Shown: positions 34,264-43,078, counted from the stretch's first letter. The stretch: 64,000 bases of DNA from Psychrobacillus glaciei (GCF_008973485.1 NZ_CP031223.1:1922001-1986000); one strand, 5' to 3'. Notes: generated by a model from the sequence alone, not told the origin. Made by a program: numbers and translations.

Positions 34264-34755
34264 TTGAATAAAAGATTTAAGATTTTGATTATCTTATCAA
34301 TCATTTTAGCTGTTTCATGGTTGGCTGTATCTTTTTTTAGCCAAGATAAAAAGACTGCTGAAGAGATTGCAAATAAAGTCTTTTCTTATCCACTTCCTCC
34401 AAAAACAAAATTACTGGAACAAGGATTTGATTATGGAGTAGGGTACGGTGGAGGACCATGGGGTAGTGGGGGACGACCAACTTTAGTTGTCTATAAAAAG
34501 TTATATTCTGAACTTAGTGAAAAAGAAGTGTATGAATATTATAAAGAATCAGAAAGAGTATTAGAAAGTGGTTTCGAAATTTACTTTGAAGGCGACGAAG
34601 AGATTAATAAGACTTTTGATGGTAAGAGGACTTGGTATGAAGGAAAGACCCGTGAGAATCTTCATGCCAAAGATAATACCGGAGAACCGATAGAATTCAT
34701 CGTCCAGGTAAGAACAGAATTTACTTCTGCCTTCGGAGCTTTGGCTAGATATTAA
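34264..34755 (+). CDS. membrane-anchored hypothetical protein (cassette)
   Basis: 163 residues, TTG 34264 after GGAGAGG. One N-terminal membrane helix (FKILIILSIILAVSWLAVSFF), then an extracellular domain with a glycine-rich loop (YGVGYGGGPWGSGGRPTLVV) and KKLYSELSEKEVYEYYKE. Not recognised. It occupies the cassette between sites 10 and 11. Confidence 0.68.
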   Translation: MNKRFKILIILSIILAVSWLAVSFFSQDKKTAEEIANKVFSYPLPPKTKLLEQGFDYGVGYGGGPWGSGGRPTLVVYKKLYSELSEKEVYEYYKESERVLESGFEIYFEGDEEINKTFDGKRTWYEGKTRENLHAKDNTGEPIEFIVQVRTEFTSAFGALARY

Positions 34756-34798
34756 ATACTAAGAAGAAATGGCACTGACTCCCCTTATTACTCCTTGT

Positions 34799-34822
34799 TC
34801 AACTAACGCAGCAGTTTAGTGA
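34799..34822 (+). repeat. array site 11, right arm only
   Basis: TCAACTAACGCAGCAG then TTTAGTGAAAA; no central stem. Confidence 0.75.
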
Positions 34823-34855
34823 AAATATATAAATGACAAATGGAGGGGTTGGAGA

Positions 34856-35212
34856 ATGGGGAGAACTAAGAAGATTTTTAAAATTACACTATTGATTATT
34901 CTTATTGGAATAGTAATTGTACCGATAGTATCAATACAAGCAAATAAATATATCTACAAAAATAGGGTAACTACTTACCTGATTGAAGAAAAAGGCTTTA
35001 AAAAACAGGATATTGAATCCGTTGAGGGTGTATGGGGATTTAAGCTACCAGCATTCTATGCAATTGTTACCTTCAAAAATGAACCATATGTTGAGTATAC
35101 CTATTTTGCGCACGACAACGATGTATTTCAATTTAATTACGAAATCATTGAAGAGGGACAGAAAGAAGGCATTAAAGAGGAAGACTTAAAGAACTATAAT
35201 CCACGTTATTGA
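34856..35212 (+). CDS. DUF3139 family membrane protein (cassette)
   Basis: 118 residues, ATG 34856 after GGAGGGGTTGGAG. An N-terminal helix (IFKITLLIILIGIVIVPIVSI) then YLIEEKGFKKQDIESVEGVWGFKLPAFYAIVTF and YFAHDNDVFQFNYEI match the DUF3139 pattern (short Gram-positive proteins with a conserved KG-x-V-F-EP-type domain). Function unknown. Between sites 11 and 12. Confidence 0.75.
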   Translation: MGRTKKIFKITLLIILIGIVIVPIVSIQANKYIYKNRVTTYLIEEKGFKKQDIESVEGVWGFKLPAFYAIVTFKNEPYVEYTYFAHDNDVFQFNYEIIEEGQKEGIKEEDLKNYNPRY

Positions 35213-35240
35213 AATAACGCCGCAGTTTAGTTTAATAAGA
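35212..35240 (+). repeat. array site 12, right arm only
   Basis: AAATAACGCCGCAG then TTTAGTTTAATAAG, starting at the stop of the DUF3139 gene. Confidence 0.72.
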
Positions 35241-35262
35241 ACTTTTATTGGGAGGTGGTATT

Positions 35263-35658
35263 TTGTTCAATTGTTCTCGTAAAAAATGGGTAGTTTGGTT
35301 GGTTATTTTATTCTTAATAGTAGGTTTTTTATTTTATTTATATTTTGAGGAAGAAAAATCTTATAAAAGTAGTTCGATGTTTTTTGAAATTGAAAAGAAA
35401 GAACATTATATTGAACCAGGAAAATATATGAAGATGTGGGTTATAGGCTCTAATGCTAATGATAACAGTCCAAATAAAGAGAGATATAAGGTAATGATTG
35501 AGGACTCAAGAATATATAATTTGTTAGAGGAAGGTAATGAATACTTTGTAAATATTCAAGGTGTAAATAAGAGGAATCAATCAGAATATATATATACTTT
35601 TGGTCAATTAGGTTTGGTTGATGGAACACAATTGGTTGGAAAAGGAATAATTGAATAA
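35263..35658 (+). CDS. membrane-anchored hypothetical protein (cassette)
   Basis: 131 residues. TTG 35263 follows GGGAGGTGG by six bases; an in-frame TTG at 35248 lies before that site. N-terminal basic segment, one helix (WVVWLVILFLIVGFLFYLYF), then a beta-rich exterior domain ending GTQLVGKGIIE. Not recognised. Confidence 0.65.
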   Translation: MFNCSRKKWVVWLVILFLIVGFLFYLYFEEEKSYKSSSMFFEIEKKEHYIEPGKYMKMWVIGSNANDNSPNKERYKVMIEDSRIYNLLEEGNEYFVNIQGVNKRNQSEYIYTFGQLGLVDGTQLVGKGIIE

Positions 35659-35660
35659 TT

Positions 35661-35723
35661 AACTAACGGGTGCTTTTCTTCAAGAAGGAGTAAAGCCTTT
35701 TTCCTTATTGGACTAACGCAGCA
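35661..35723 (+). repeat. array site 13, left arm and 5' part of right arm
   Basis: AACTAACGGGTGCTTTTCTTC, AGTAAAGC, T-run, ACTAACGCAGCA. The rest of the right arm (GTTTAGTTTAAGAAGG) is at 36578 after a group II intron. Confidence 0.85.
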
Positions 35724-36577
35724 GCGCGACAAGTTTTGTTATAAGCACTAATGTGTGAAAAAACAAGGGATTTCTTCGGAAATCCTAACTTTATAACCGA
35801 GGATAGGAATGATAAAACCACGTATTTTGAAACTATCCCATTGATACTCCTGCATGCGTCATAATAGACAGATTATGGGGTCTGAAGCTCAGGTAAAGTC
35901 GGCAGAACAAAGGCTGAAGCCACTCCTCACGGAAAAGGTATGCCAATGGATATGTCGGATGGCTGAAAAACTAAATATGGTGAGAATTTTCTTACGGAAA
36001 AGAACAGACGAACTTCCGAATGTACGGGTCTAAAGTTAGAGCATAAGGAAACTTGTGTACCATCCAACGATGGGGTGAGTGACGTGGAGTAAAAATTGCT
36101 GCTCTGAAACACGTTATACCGAACAATGGCGGTATCCAGCTCATAGGCTTACAGGAAGCACCTAAGTTTAGAAAAAGATAGCTAGGTTATAAGGTACTTG
36201 GAAAATAAGGAACGTTGGATCAAGGGCTGTCACCCGAAACGGTTGCTATAAGCTAAATGGCGAAATGCATTTGTCCTTATGAGGGTAGGGGTACGACCAG
36301 TGAAACCTCTGTAATGGAGGTGGAGGAACAGCCCCAAGTCTAGCGATAGGTAATAATTATTTTTCAACTGTGCATTGCACCGGTCTGGTAAGAACGTGGG
36401 AACATCATTTCATATAAGAATGATGCCACAGTGCAAGCTCTTCGATGAAGAGTAACTTGAAACTTATAATTAATAATACCATCGTTAGATGGAACGCGGA
36501 ATGCTTGGAAACTGGCACGTTCCGTGCGGAGTAGGGGAAAAGCCAGAGATAACTTCAAACGTTTACCTATTACTAAC
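35724..36577 (+). mobile_element. ORF-less group II intron, copy 1
   Basis: 854 bp, starting GCGCGACAAG and ending TTACTAAC. Near the 3' end is a domain V hairpin (36495-36526): a CGC triad pairing with GTG through a G-U wobble, lower stem CGCGGAA/TTCCGTG, a two-base CG bulge and a GAAA tetraloop. A domain VI-like hairpin follows. No reverse transcriptase is encoded, so it needs a maturase in trans. Joining the flanks (ACGCAGCA + GTTTAGTTTAAGAAGG) restores an array site exactly. The copy at 45663 is about 95% identical by eye. Confidence 0.78.
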
Positions 36578-36593
36578 GTTTAGTTTAAGAAGG
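36578..36593 (+). repeat. array site 13, 3' part of right arm
   Basis: GTTTAGTTTAAGAAGG, the 3' exon of the intron. Confidence 0.75.
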
Positions 36594-36656
36594 AAATTTA
36601 GAAAAAAAGTCGAATAGATATAGTTAAAATAAGGAATATGGTGAGGAGAGATAAAA

Positions 36657-37058
36657 ATGCGTAAAACTGTTTCTATCGTCCTTTTTTTATTGTTGGTAGT
36701 ATTTCTTTTAGCTTATAATGGCAAAACCTCAACATTTTTGGGGGAAAGTGAAAATTGGACAGTAAAATTTAATATCAATAAGAATAATAAGCTAGTTGAG
36801 GGAAATTATGCTGCAGAATTTAAAGGCAAAAATTTAGAAGAACTTTTGAAGAAGGAAGTTCATTATCAGGTAGATTATAAAACATCATCATCTGGGGGCA
36901 GTGCTTACTTAAATGATAAGGGAATATTAGAAGGTACAGCGTTTAAAAAGGGTTGTGGATGGGGTTGTTCATATGCCGAAATTGATAGTTCAGAACTTAT
37001 TTTTACTGTAATGATAGATGGTGAAAGTGAGAATATAACACTTAATCCAAGCAGGTAG
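36657..37058 (+). CDS. exported protein, paralogue of family A lipoprotein (cassette)
   Basis: 133 residues from ATG 36657 after GAGGAGAG. Paralogue of the lipoprotein at 29504 (same MRKT start, same hydrophobic core, NGKTSTFLGE, EELLKKEV, EGTAFKKGC). The lipobox has lost its cysteine: FLLAYNGK replaces LLSACNGK, so it should stay as an uncleaved membrane-anchored protein or be non-functional. It also has an extra Cys-containing loop (GCGWGCSYAEI). Confidence 0.7.
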   Translation: MRKTVSIVLFLLLVVFLLAYNGKTSTFLGESENWTVKFNINKNNKLVEGNYAAEFKGKNLEELLKKEVHYQVDYKTSSSGGSAYLNDKGILEGTAFKKGCGWGCSYAEIDSSELIFTVMIDGESENITLNPSR

Positions 37059-37134
37059 TATAAAGATAAAAAAATAACTAATGTGATTGAAATAAACCTT
37101 TATTGCCAGTTGTGAAGTCTTTTTTGTTGAACTA

Positions 37135-37320
37135 CCATGAAAATTAATTTCTTCAAGTAAAGAAAAATGACAATACTTAAGAAGACCCCTGCTTAATCGT
37201 AAAAAAAAAGAGGAGAGCGGAGATTAATAAGTCTATTGATTTCGGTGGACTACTAGTATTGACTCCTCTAACCATTTTCATTCTCTGTGGTGCAGCATTG
37301 ATTTTGTGCTGGATGTATGG
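37135..37320 (+). mobile_element. 186-bp MITE-like element, copy 1
   Basis: Begins CCATGAAAATTAATTTC and ends ...GGATGTATGG; flanked by CTA on both sides (AACTA | element | CTAACGG). Copies 2 (51027) and 3 (52243) are over 90% identical by eye and sit at the same base of an array site. No ORF. Confidence 0.75.
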
Positions 37321-37395
37321 CTAACGGGTGCTTAGTTGAAGATCATAGAACTGTTAAGACGGCTCTTTTTTTTGGATTAGCTTAACTGGTAAGAG
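37321..37395 (+). repeat. array site 14 (left arm interrupted by MITE copy 1)
   Basis: CTAACGGGTGCTTAGTTGAAG, hairpin GTTAAGACGGC region with T-run, then GATTAGCTTAACTGGTAAG; degenerate right arm. Confidence 0.65.
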
Positions 37396-37527
37396 GAAGA
37401 AGAAGGAGCTTATAGGAAGTTGTCGAAGTAAATATTATATGGGGAACATCTCAACAACCTCGTAATAATAGAACAATAGACTACGAAAGAGTAAAAAGGA
37501 TTACTCTATTACGAAGGTGGAATAAAA

Positions 37528-37827
37528 TTGAAAATTTTATTAGAACTAGTACGAATAATAATTATCTTTACATTTTTCGGTGTTTTGGGTGCGACGATTA
37601 TAGGAAACACATATATAAGATTCGGAATATACGAAAATTACTCATTGTCGGGTGGAATAGCTATTTTGTTGCTACTCTTTGTTTTGTATAGGAATAAGTG
37701 GCAATTCTCTGGGTGGTATAAAGGAAAAGGTAGAGAAAAGCTTTCAAAGACTGTTTCATGGACACTAGTTTTAGTTTCTTTTGTACTAATTATCTCACCA
37801 TTGATATTAAGTTCTTTATTTAACTAA
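37528..37827 (+). CDS. small polytopic membrane protein (cassette)
   Basis: 99 residues, TTG 37528 after GAAGGTGG. Three hydrophobic helices (IIIIFTFFGVLGATIIG; GGIAILLLLFVLY; WTLVLVSFVLIISPLIL) with a basic loop (KGKGREKLSKT) between the last two. Not recognised. The stop is followed directly by the left arm of site 15. Confidence 0.65.
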   Translation: MKILLELVRIIIIFTFFGVLGATIIGNTYIRFGIYENYSLSGGIAILLLLFVLYRNKWQFSGWYKGKGREKLSKTVSWTLVLVSFVLIISPLILSSLFN

Positions 37828-37830
37828 CGG
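37822..37830 (+). repeat. array site 15, left arm, cut by IS110 element
   Basis: AACTAACGG overlapping the stop of the upstream gene; the right arm lies beyond the IS at 39588. Confidence 0.7.
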
Positions 37831-39587
37831 GGCAGCATTCCTGTTTGAAAGATGTTCGGGGTCTTGCAGAAAAAAGAGCCCTCTAGTATGATGCTGAGTG
37901 TCAACGACCATTGACCCATCATCTACAAGGAGGACTCCTAAATGCATTCTAAAATGAATAACAAAATTAATCAAGTAACTGAAAATACACTCGTCGTTGG
38001 TATAGACATAGCGAAGCACGTGCATTACGCCTGCTTTGTCGATGAACGAGGACGTGTGATAGAAAAAGCATTTTCTGTACATCAATCAAAAGAAGGATTC
38101 GAAAGCTTGTATGAAAAAATTAGACAAACGCTGCTGGAAACACAGAAAACGGAAGTCATCGTCGGCATTGAACCAACAGGTCACTACTGGATGAACTTAG
38201 CCTATTTTTTAGATCAATACGACATTCCACTTGTCATGGTAAATCCAATGCACGTCAAACGTTCGAAAGAACTTGATGATAATTTGCCGACTAAAAATGA
38301 TAAAAAAGATGCATTAGTCATCGCGCGATTATTGAAAGATGGACGCTTTAGCTATCCGCGAATATTAAAAGAAGTAGAAGCTGAACTACGGATTGGTTCT
38401 ACTCTTAGATCAAAGTTAACGGAGGATCTAGCAAGTATTAAAAATCGAATCATTCGTTGGCTCGATCGATATTTTCCTGAATTCACTCAAGTCTTTCCTT
38501 CTTTCGGAAAAATGGCACTTACTGCATTAGAAAGAACACCAATGCCACAGGACATTCAAGGGAAAACCGCGGAAGAACTTGTATTTCTCTACCGTCAGGT
38601 AGGGGGTATGAGAGCTCCACAACTACCAAAAGCTAAGCTACTCATTGAAAAGGCTTCAAACTCTATTGGACTGACAGAAGGACAAAAGATGGCCAAACAT
38701 GAAATCGCCACACTCCTACGTCAGTTTCGCTTATTAGAAGCTGAAATCGAAGCAGTGAATGACCAATTAACTGAAATGGCAAAGACAACGATGGAATATG
38801 ACCTACTCGCGTCAGTACCAGGTTTAGGTGATGCGACGATTGTTGATCTACTTTCCGAAGTAGGGAGCTTTTCACTTTACGAAAATCCACGCCAACTCAT
38901 TAAACTAGCGGGACTAACATTACGTGAAAACTCTTCTGGTCAACATAAGGGTCAAAAACATATATCAAAACGTGGACGTAAGAGACTTAGACATATCCTT
39001 TTCAAAGTGATTGTTCCTTTGATTCGGCATAACCTAGCATTCAAACAACTTCATGAATACTACACCACAAGGAATCAGAATCCCTTAAGGGGCAAGCAAT
39101 CGATGGTAGTACTCTGTGGTAAATTACTAAAAATATTACATGGGATTTGTAAAAAGAAAGTGTATTTTAACGAGCAACTTATGATGAAAGATCTCTACTG
39201 TCTCGGAGAGGCAGCGTAAGCATTTCAATCAAAGAGCTATAACAAAAAGGATGATACGGAGAAGCCGGCAATATTACTAAACTTAGACTATGAGTCCCCG
39301 GGGCAGCTTAGCAGGCCTCTGCCTTATGAATAGACCGAACGAAGGAATGTAAGCGCGTTGACGCTAAGAGACATGGGAGGGTACGTCGTCATAAGCATCG
39401 CAGAGATCCATTGTGCATCGAAATAATGGAGATAAAAGCTAATGATTTCCATTAGTTTTAGCGAAGCGTACGCTCAACTTGGTAATAAAATCTATAAATT
39501 CAAGACTCTGTTTATCAGAGAAGAGAAAAATATTTTTCTTTAATCACGAAGTGATGAAAACCGTTGATATCTCAATGTTTATAGAGG
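37831..39587 (+). mobile_element. IS110-family insertion sequence within array site 15
   Basis: About 1.75 kb; ends approximate because the family lacks clear terminal repeats. One DEDD transposase gene, a short left non-coding region (about 110 bp) and a long right one (about 370 bp) with several hairpins (CCCCGGGGCAGCTTAGC...; GCGAAGCGTACGC). In IS1111-type members the guide (bridge) RNA lies in the right region, which would suit this layout. The flanks AACTAACGG and GTTTAGTCGAACAAGG are the two arms of one array site, so it inserted into a site. Confidence 0.8.
37942..39219 (+). CDS. IS110-family transposase (DEDD type)
   Basis: 425 residues, ATG 37942 after AAGGAGGAC. N-terminal RuvC-like DEDD domain: VVGIDIAKHVHYA (first Asp), VGIEPTGHYWMNLA (Glu), DKKDALVIARLL (Asp pair). 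The C-terminal transposase_20 domain has LLASVPGLGDATIVDLLSEVG and SSGQHKGQKHISKRGRKRLRHILFK with the conserved serine. Complete and of normal length, so probably active. Confidence 0.93.
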   Translation: MHSKMNNKINQVTENTLVVGIDIAKHVHYACFVDERGRVIEKAFSVHQSKEGFESLYEKIRQTLLETQKTEVIVGIEPTGHYWMNLAYFLDQYDIPLVMVNPMHVKRSKELDDNLPTKNDKKDALVIARLLKDGRFSYPRILKEVEAELRIGSTLRSKLTEDLASIKNRIIRWLDRYFPEFTQVFPSFGKMALTALERTPMPQDIQGKTAEELVFLYRQVGGMRAPQLPKAKLLIEKASNSIGLTEGQKMAKHEIATLLRQFRLLEAEIEAVNDQLTEMAKTTMEYDLLASVPGLGDATIVDLLSEVGSFSLYENPRQLIKLAGLTLRENSSGQHKGQKHISKRGRKRLRHILFKVIVPLIRHNLAFKQLHEYYTTRNQNPLRGKQSMVVLCGKLLKILHGICKKKVYFNEQLMMKDLYCLGEAA

Positions 39588-39605
39588 GAGTTTAGTCGAA
39601 CAAGG
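39588..39605 (+). repeat. array site 15, right arm
   Basis: AGTTTAGTCGAACAAGG after the IS110 element. Confidence 0.65.
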
Positions 39606-39652
39606 TAAATGGATGGATGAGATTGTAATAGTGATGTAAGGGAGAAATAATT

Positions 39653-40117
39653 ATGGGATATAAGTTTAAAATTATGACACAAGAACAAGCGGAAGATATT
39701 GCATTTAATTGGCACTATGAAGCTGAATATTCTTTTTACGATATGGAGGCAGATAAAGAAGATTTAGTTGAGTTCTTAGACTCTAAAAAACGAGGTGACT
39801 CAAATTTTGTTGTTACTAAAGACAATAATATTATAGGCTTCTTTAGCTTTAATAAAGTTGATATAAATACCATAGATATAGGGTTAGGGATGAGACCAAA
39901 TTTAATCGGTAATGGAAATGGATTGGAATTTTTAAAAGCAGGTTTAGAGTTTGCTAAATCAAAATATACACCCCAAAAAATAACGTTATCAGTAGCAGTT
40001 TTCAATCAGAGGGCGATAAAAGTATATAGAAAAATTGGATTTGAAGATGTCGATACTTTTATGCAGGATACAAACGGAGATAGTTTTGAATTTCTAAAGA
40101 TGTCTTACCAATGCTAA
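39653..40117 (+). CDS. GNAT acetyltransferase (cassette)
   Basis: 154 residues, ATG 39653 after AAGGGAGA. Pattern: QEQAEDIAFNWHYEAEYSFYDMEAD, NNIIGFFSFN, DIGLGMRPNLIGNGNGLEFL (acetyl-CoA loop GNGNG), ITLSVAVFNQRAIKVYRKIGFED. A compact single-domain enzyme; substrate unknown. Sole gene between sites 15 and 16. Confidence 0.85.
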   Translation: MGYKFKIMTQEQAEDIAFNWHYEAEYSFYDMEADKEDLVEFLDSKKRGDSNFVVTKDNNIIGFFSFNKVDINTIDIGLGMRPNLIGNGNGLEFLKAGLEFAKSKYTPQKITLSVAVFNQRAIKVYRKIGFEDVDTFMQDTNGDSFEFLKMSYQC

Positions 40118-40134
40118 TTTAGATAGTAGGTCTT

Positions 40135-40206
40135 CTTCAAAGAATGGGTGCTTTACTTCAAGAAGGAGTAAAGCCTTTTTACTAACGCAGCAGTTTAGTT
40201 GAACTA
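40135..40206 (+). repeat. array site 16, complete
   Basis: TTCAAAGAATGGGT, stem GCTTTACT/AGTAAAGC, T-run, ACTAACGCAGCAG, TTTAGTTGAAC. Confidence 0.85.
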
Positions 40207-40258
40207 GTAGATTTTGTTTTAAAGTTTTTAGATAGTCATATTAAGGAGGAGTTTATAG

Positions 40259-41050
40259 GTGTCAAACCATGAGAACGAAGAAATTCTAACAGGAGGGAAT
40301 GTCTCTAATGTTTATCGTTCGGGAGATACTGTGCGAAGAGAATTAAAGCCAGATAGTCCCAAAGTTCATAAGCTATTAAAACATTTGGAGAACAAAGGTT
40401 TCAGTTATGCACCAAATTTTTTAGGTATTGATGAAAAAGGAAGAGAAATATTATCATTTATTGAAGGGGAAGCTGGTAATTATCCTTTAAAAGAATATAT
40501 GTGGTCTAATGATTTTTTAAAAGAAATAGCGAAGATGCTCTGTCTTTATCATGATTCTGTGAGTGATTTTTCAATTGAAGAAAGCTGGCAAGCAATAGAT
40601 AATACCCCCGAACCATTTGAGGTACTATGTCATAATGATTTTGCAATATACAATCTTATTTTTAATCATAGAAAACTAGTAGGTATTATTGATTTTGATG
40701 TTGCCGGGCCTGGTCCAAGACTTTGGGACATAGCCTATACTCTTTACACTTGCGTTCCCTTAAGTAGAGTTTATCATTCTGAGACAGGTGAGGCTGTTTA
40801 TTATAATTCATTACAGCATTCCGACCGTATAAAACAAAGAGTCAAATTGTTTTTTGAATCCTATGGTAAGGGAATAGAAAAGGATTATTTGGAGATGGTA
40901 TTGTTACGATTAGAAGGATTATGTAAAACCATTAAAAGAAAAGCTAGTGAAGGTGATATTGCTTTTCAAAAGATGATAGATGAAGGGCACGTTGAACATT
41001 ATCAAAATGATATTAAATTTATTCATGAACATGGAAAAGAGTGGATTTAA
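40259..41050 (+). CDS. aminoglycoside phosphotransferase-like kinase (cassette)
   Basis: 263 residues, GTG 40259 after AAGGAGGAG. APH-fold motifs: GNVSNVYRSGDTVRRELKP (N-lobe), FEVLCHNDFAIYNLIFN (HxDxxxxN) and GIIDFDVAGPGPRLWDIAYTLY (metal site and after-loop typical of phosphotransferase PF01636). Similar to uncharacterised Bacillus APH-like enzymes; antibiotic target unproven. Resistance-type cargo fits an integron-like array. Confidence 0.82.
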   Translation: MSNHENEEILTGGNVSNVYRSGDTVRRELKPDSPKVHKLLKHLENKGFSYAPNFLGIDEKGREILSFIEGEAGNYPLKEYMWSNDFLKEIAKMLCLYHDSVSDFSIEESWQAIDNTPEPFEVLCHNDFAIYNLIFNHRKLVGIIDFDVAGPGPRLWDIAYTLYTCVPLSRVYHSETGEAVYYNSLQHSDRIKQRVKLFFESYGKGIEKDYLEMVLLRLEGLCKTIKRKASEGDIAFQKMIDEGHVEHYQNDIKFIHEHGKEWI

Positions 41051-41065
41051 GAGTAGGTTTTATTG

Positions 41066-41121
41066 AACTAACTGGTGCTTTAGTCAAGTAGAGCAACGTC
41101 TTTTAAGGCGTTGCTCCTTTT
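41066..41121 (+). repeat. array site 17, left arm with terminator
   Basis: AACTAACTGGTGCTTTAGTC, stem AGCAACGTC/GGCGTTGCT with T-run, as in site 8 beside the first recombinase. Confidence 0.78.
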
Positions 41122-41138
41122 TACATTTAAAAGTACTT

Positions 41139-41963
41139 CTGATAATACTATTTCCTTAACCTTCCACTTAATTGAGCGTATATCCTTGTGGTTGCACTTT
41201 TCTCATGCCCCATTAGTCTTTGTATGATTTCAATAGGAGCTCCATTATACAACAAATGAGTTGCATAGCTGTGTCTAAGTTGGTGTGGATGAATCTCTTT
41301 GATAATTTCAGCACGATTGGAAATCCGCTTGATGATGTATCGCATTTGAGCGACACTCATTTTATGTGGCTGCCTTGCTGTTACAAAGATGGCGGGATTA
41401 TTATCATTAAGACTTTCAATATAACGTTTAAGCCAGATGTCGCAACGTATATTAAAATAAACTACCCTCTCCTTATCACCTTTCACTCTAACAATTGCGG
41501 ATTGATTGGACCAATTAATATGGTTCTTTTCTAAAGCAACTAATTCTCCAATTCGACAACCGGTAGAAAACATGAATTCGAAAATCGCTCTTTCCATTGG
41601 GGAATTACAGGATTCACGAAGGTGTTTAATCTTCCGTTCAGTTAAATACTTGGGTATACGCTTCCCTATCTTGGGCTCTTTAATTCTGGATGTTGGATTC
41701 TTAATCAAGTAGCCTTCTTCATAAGACCATCGAAAAAACGATTTCATAAAGCGGGTACGATGTGCAAGACTGGCTGGTTCAAATGCTTACCGGATGTAGC
41801 AAGATATTCCTTCAGTTGATTTGTATCCAGCAGTTCCATCTCTACATCTTTAAAATAACCAATTAGTAGCAAAAACTGTAACTGGTATGCTTTCAACGTA
41901 TGGGAAGAAAAGCCATCTATTCTCTTATCCGTTTCAAAAGAATCCCATGCTTTTGACAGTTAC
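41139..41963 (-). pseudogene. XerC/D-like tyrosine recombinase, decayed second copy
   Basis: Same gene, orientation and flanks as 32083-32922. Three lesions: the third codon is TAA instead of CTA near the start, one base is lost near 41780 (GGTTCAAATG against GGTTTTAAATG), and Lys-Glu becomes Lys-stop at 41148, removing the last eight residues. The catalytic region between (41148-41747) is still open with GCRIGE, HPHQLRH and IYAQ intact. Confidence 0.85.
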
Positions 41964-42040
41964 AATTCCATACCCCCTAAAATAGTAATATTAAAGGGAT
42001 TATTGCCAACTTAATAGAATTATAGACATAATGCGTGATT

Positions 42041-42055
42041 TTACTAACGAGGCAG
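42041..42055 (+). repeat. array site 17, right arm, split by a group II intron remnant
   Basis: TTACTAACGAGGCAG; the remainder TAGTTG resumes at 42390, beyond the intron. Confidence 0.75.
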
Positions 42056-42057
42056 GT

Positions 42058-42389
42058 GTGCGGCCGAGCCTAGGTCGTATCATATAGCGGGTGGGTAGAA
42101 AGCCAAATGGTTGAAGGGATTGAGCTCCATAATGTTAGTAAATCGAGAGGGCCCTACCGGTCTTTTCTTCTTATAGAAGAGTATGGTGTACAAGCGATAA
42201 AAAGCAAGGAAACCAAATGCCGATGTAGGGAGTCGGATAGCAGAATAAGCAAATCTGATCGAAAGAGATTAGGTACATCTTGTGAATGGTGACTTGGAGG
42301 AGCCGTGTGCGTAAATAGCGCAAGAACGGTTCTGTGAGGGGGGAGGAACACAATCTACCGCAAGGTAGAAAGGTTCCCTTCTACTCGAC
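42058..42389 (+). mobile_element. short group II intron remnant (IIC-like)
   Basis: 5' end GTGCGGCCGAGCCTAGGTCG (or two bases earlier, GTGTG). A domain V-like hairpin is at 42300-42332: GAGCCGT paired with ACGGTTC, AGC triad at 42301-42303. It is followed by TGTGAGGGGGG and a domain VI hairpin (CTACCGCAAGGTAG) and an end CTACTCGAC. The whole is only about 332 bp: most of domains I-IV and any maturase are missing. Joined flanks GAGGCAGGT + TAGTTG restore the array right arm. Confidence 0.75.
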
Positions 42390-42670
42390 TAGTTGCACAG
42401 TGTTGATTAACTTGTGTTCAACTATCGAGCCATTTTGCTGAATAATTGTTAAAAGAAATGTAACTGTAATTGTATTAGAACAGGAAGGAGGATTACTATG
42501 ACAATAAATAGGGGAAATTTAAAGATCTGCTCTATGCAAAGTTAGCACTATGAACAACGGCGGTTGTTTGTATAGGGCTAGAAATTTTTTCCGTCTGCAA
42601 AGTGATCATTGTTTATAGTAATGACTTTGCTACCTTAAAAATTTATTCTAATTTAAGGAGCGAAGCTAAC

Positions 42671-42937
42671 ATGAAATATGTAAATGCAAAAAGCATCTTT
42701 CCAAAAGAACTGCTGAAGGAAATACAGAAATATGTAAATGGAGAAATGGTTTATGTCCCTATTTCAAAGGGATTACACATGAAATGGGGAGAAAGTTCAG
42801 GGAGTAAAAATTATTTAAACCATAGAAACCATGAGATCCGGCAACAATTTTCGGTAGGGGTAACTATAGATCAACTTTCAAATCAATTCTTTCTTTCTCA
42901 CGATAGTATTAAAAAAATAGTATACTCAAAAAAATAG
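42671..42937 (+). CDS. CD3324-family DNA-binding protein (Mor-like, cassette)
   Basis: 88 residues from ATG 42671, with AAGGAGC upstream. The sequence MKYVNAKSIFPKELLKEIQK, YVPISKGLHMKWGESSGSK, then an HTH (TIDQLSNQFFLSHDSIKKIVY) matches the CD3324 family of small Mor-activator-like proteins of Bacilli and Clostridia. Probably a transcription regulator. An in-frame extension to 42602 lacks a ribosome site. Confidence 0.8.
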   Translation: MKYVNAKSIFPKELLKEIQKYVNGEMVYVPISKGLHMKWGESSGSKNYLNHRNHEIRQQFSVGVTIDQLSNQFFLSHDSIKKIVYSKK

Positions 42938-43078
42938 TTTTTATATATCACAATGGATTAAATCTGAGGTGACTTTTCTAAGTAAAGAACATTTTATAAT
43001 CGTTTATTATATATATTCATTGGACTGCTCTTATTACAATTACAGCATATACAAATACAGTTTTAAAAGGAGAAGCCT

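Noticed and set aside
35927-36558. Several open frames inside the first long intron (and the same at 45861-46492)
   Set aside because: Present in both intron copies only because the RNA sequence is conserved; no reverse-transcriptase motifs, no ribosome sites.
42107-42353. Three short overlapping open frames
   Set aside because: They lie within the group II intron remnant, whose structure explains the conservation.
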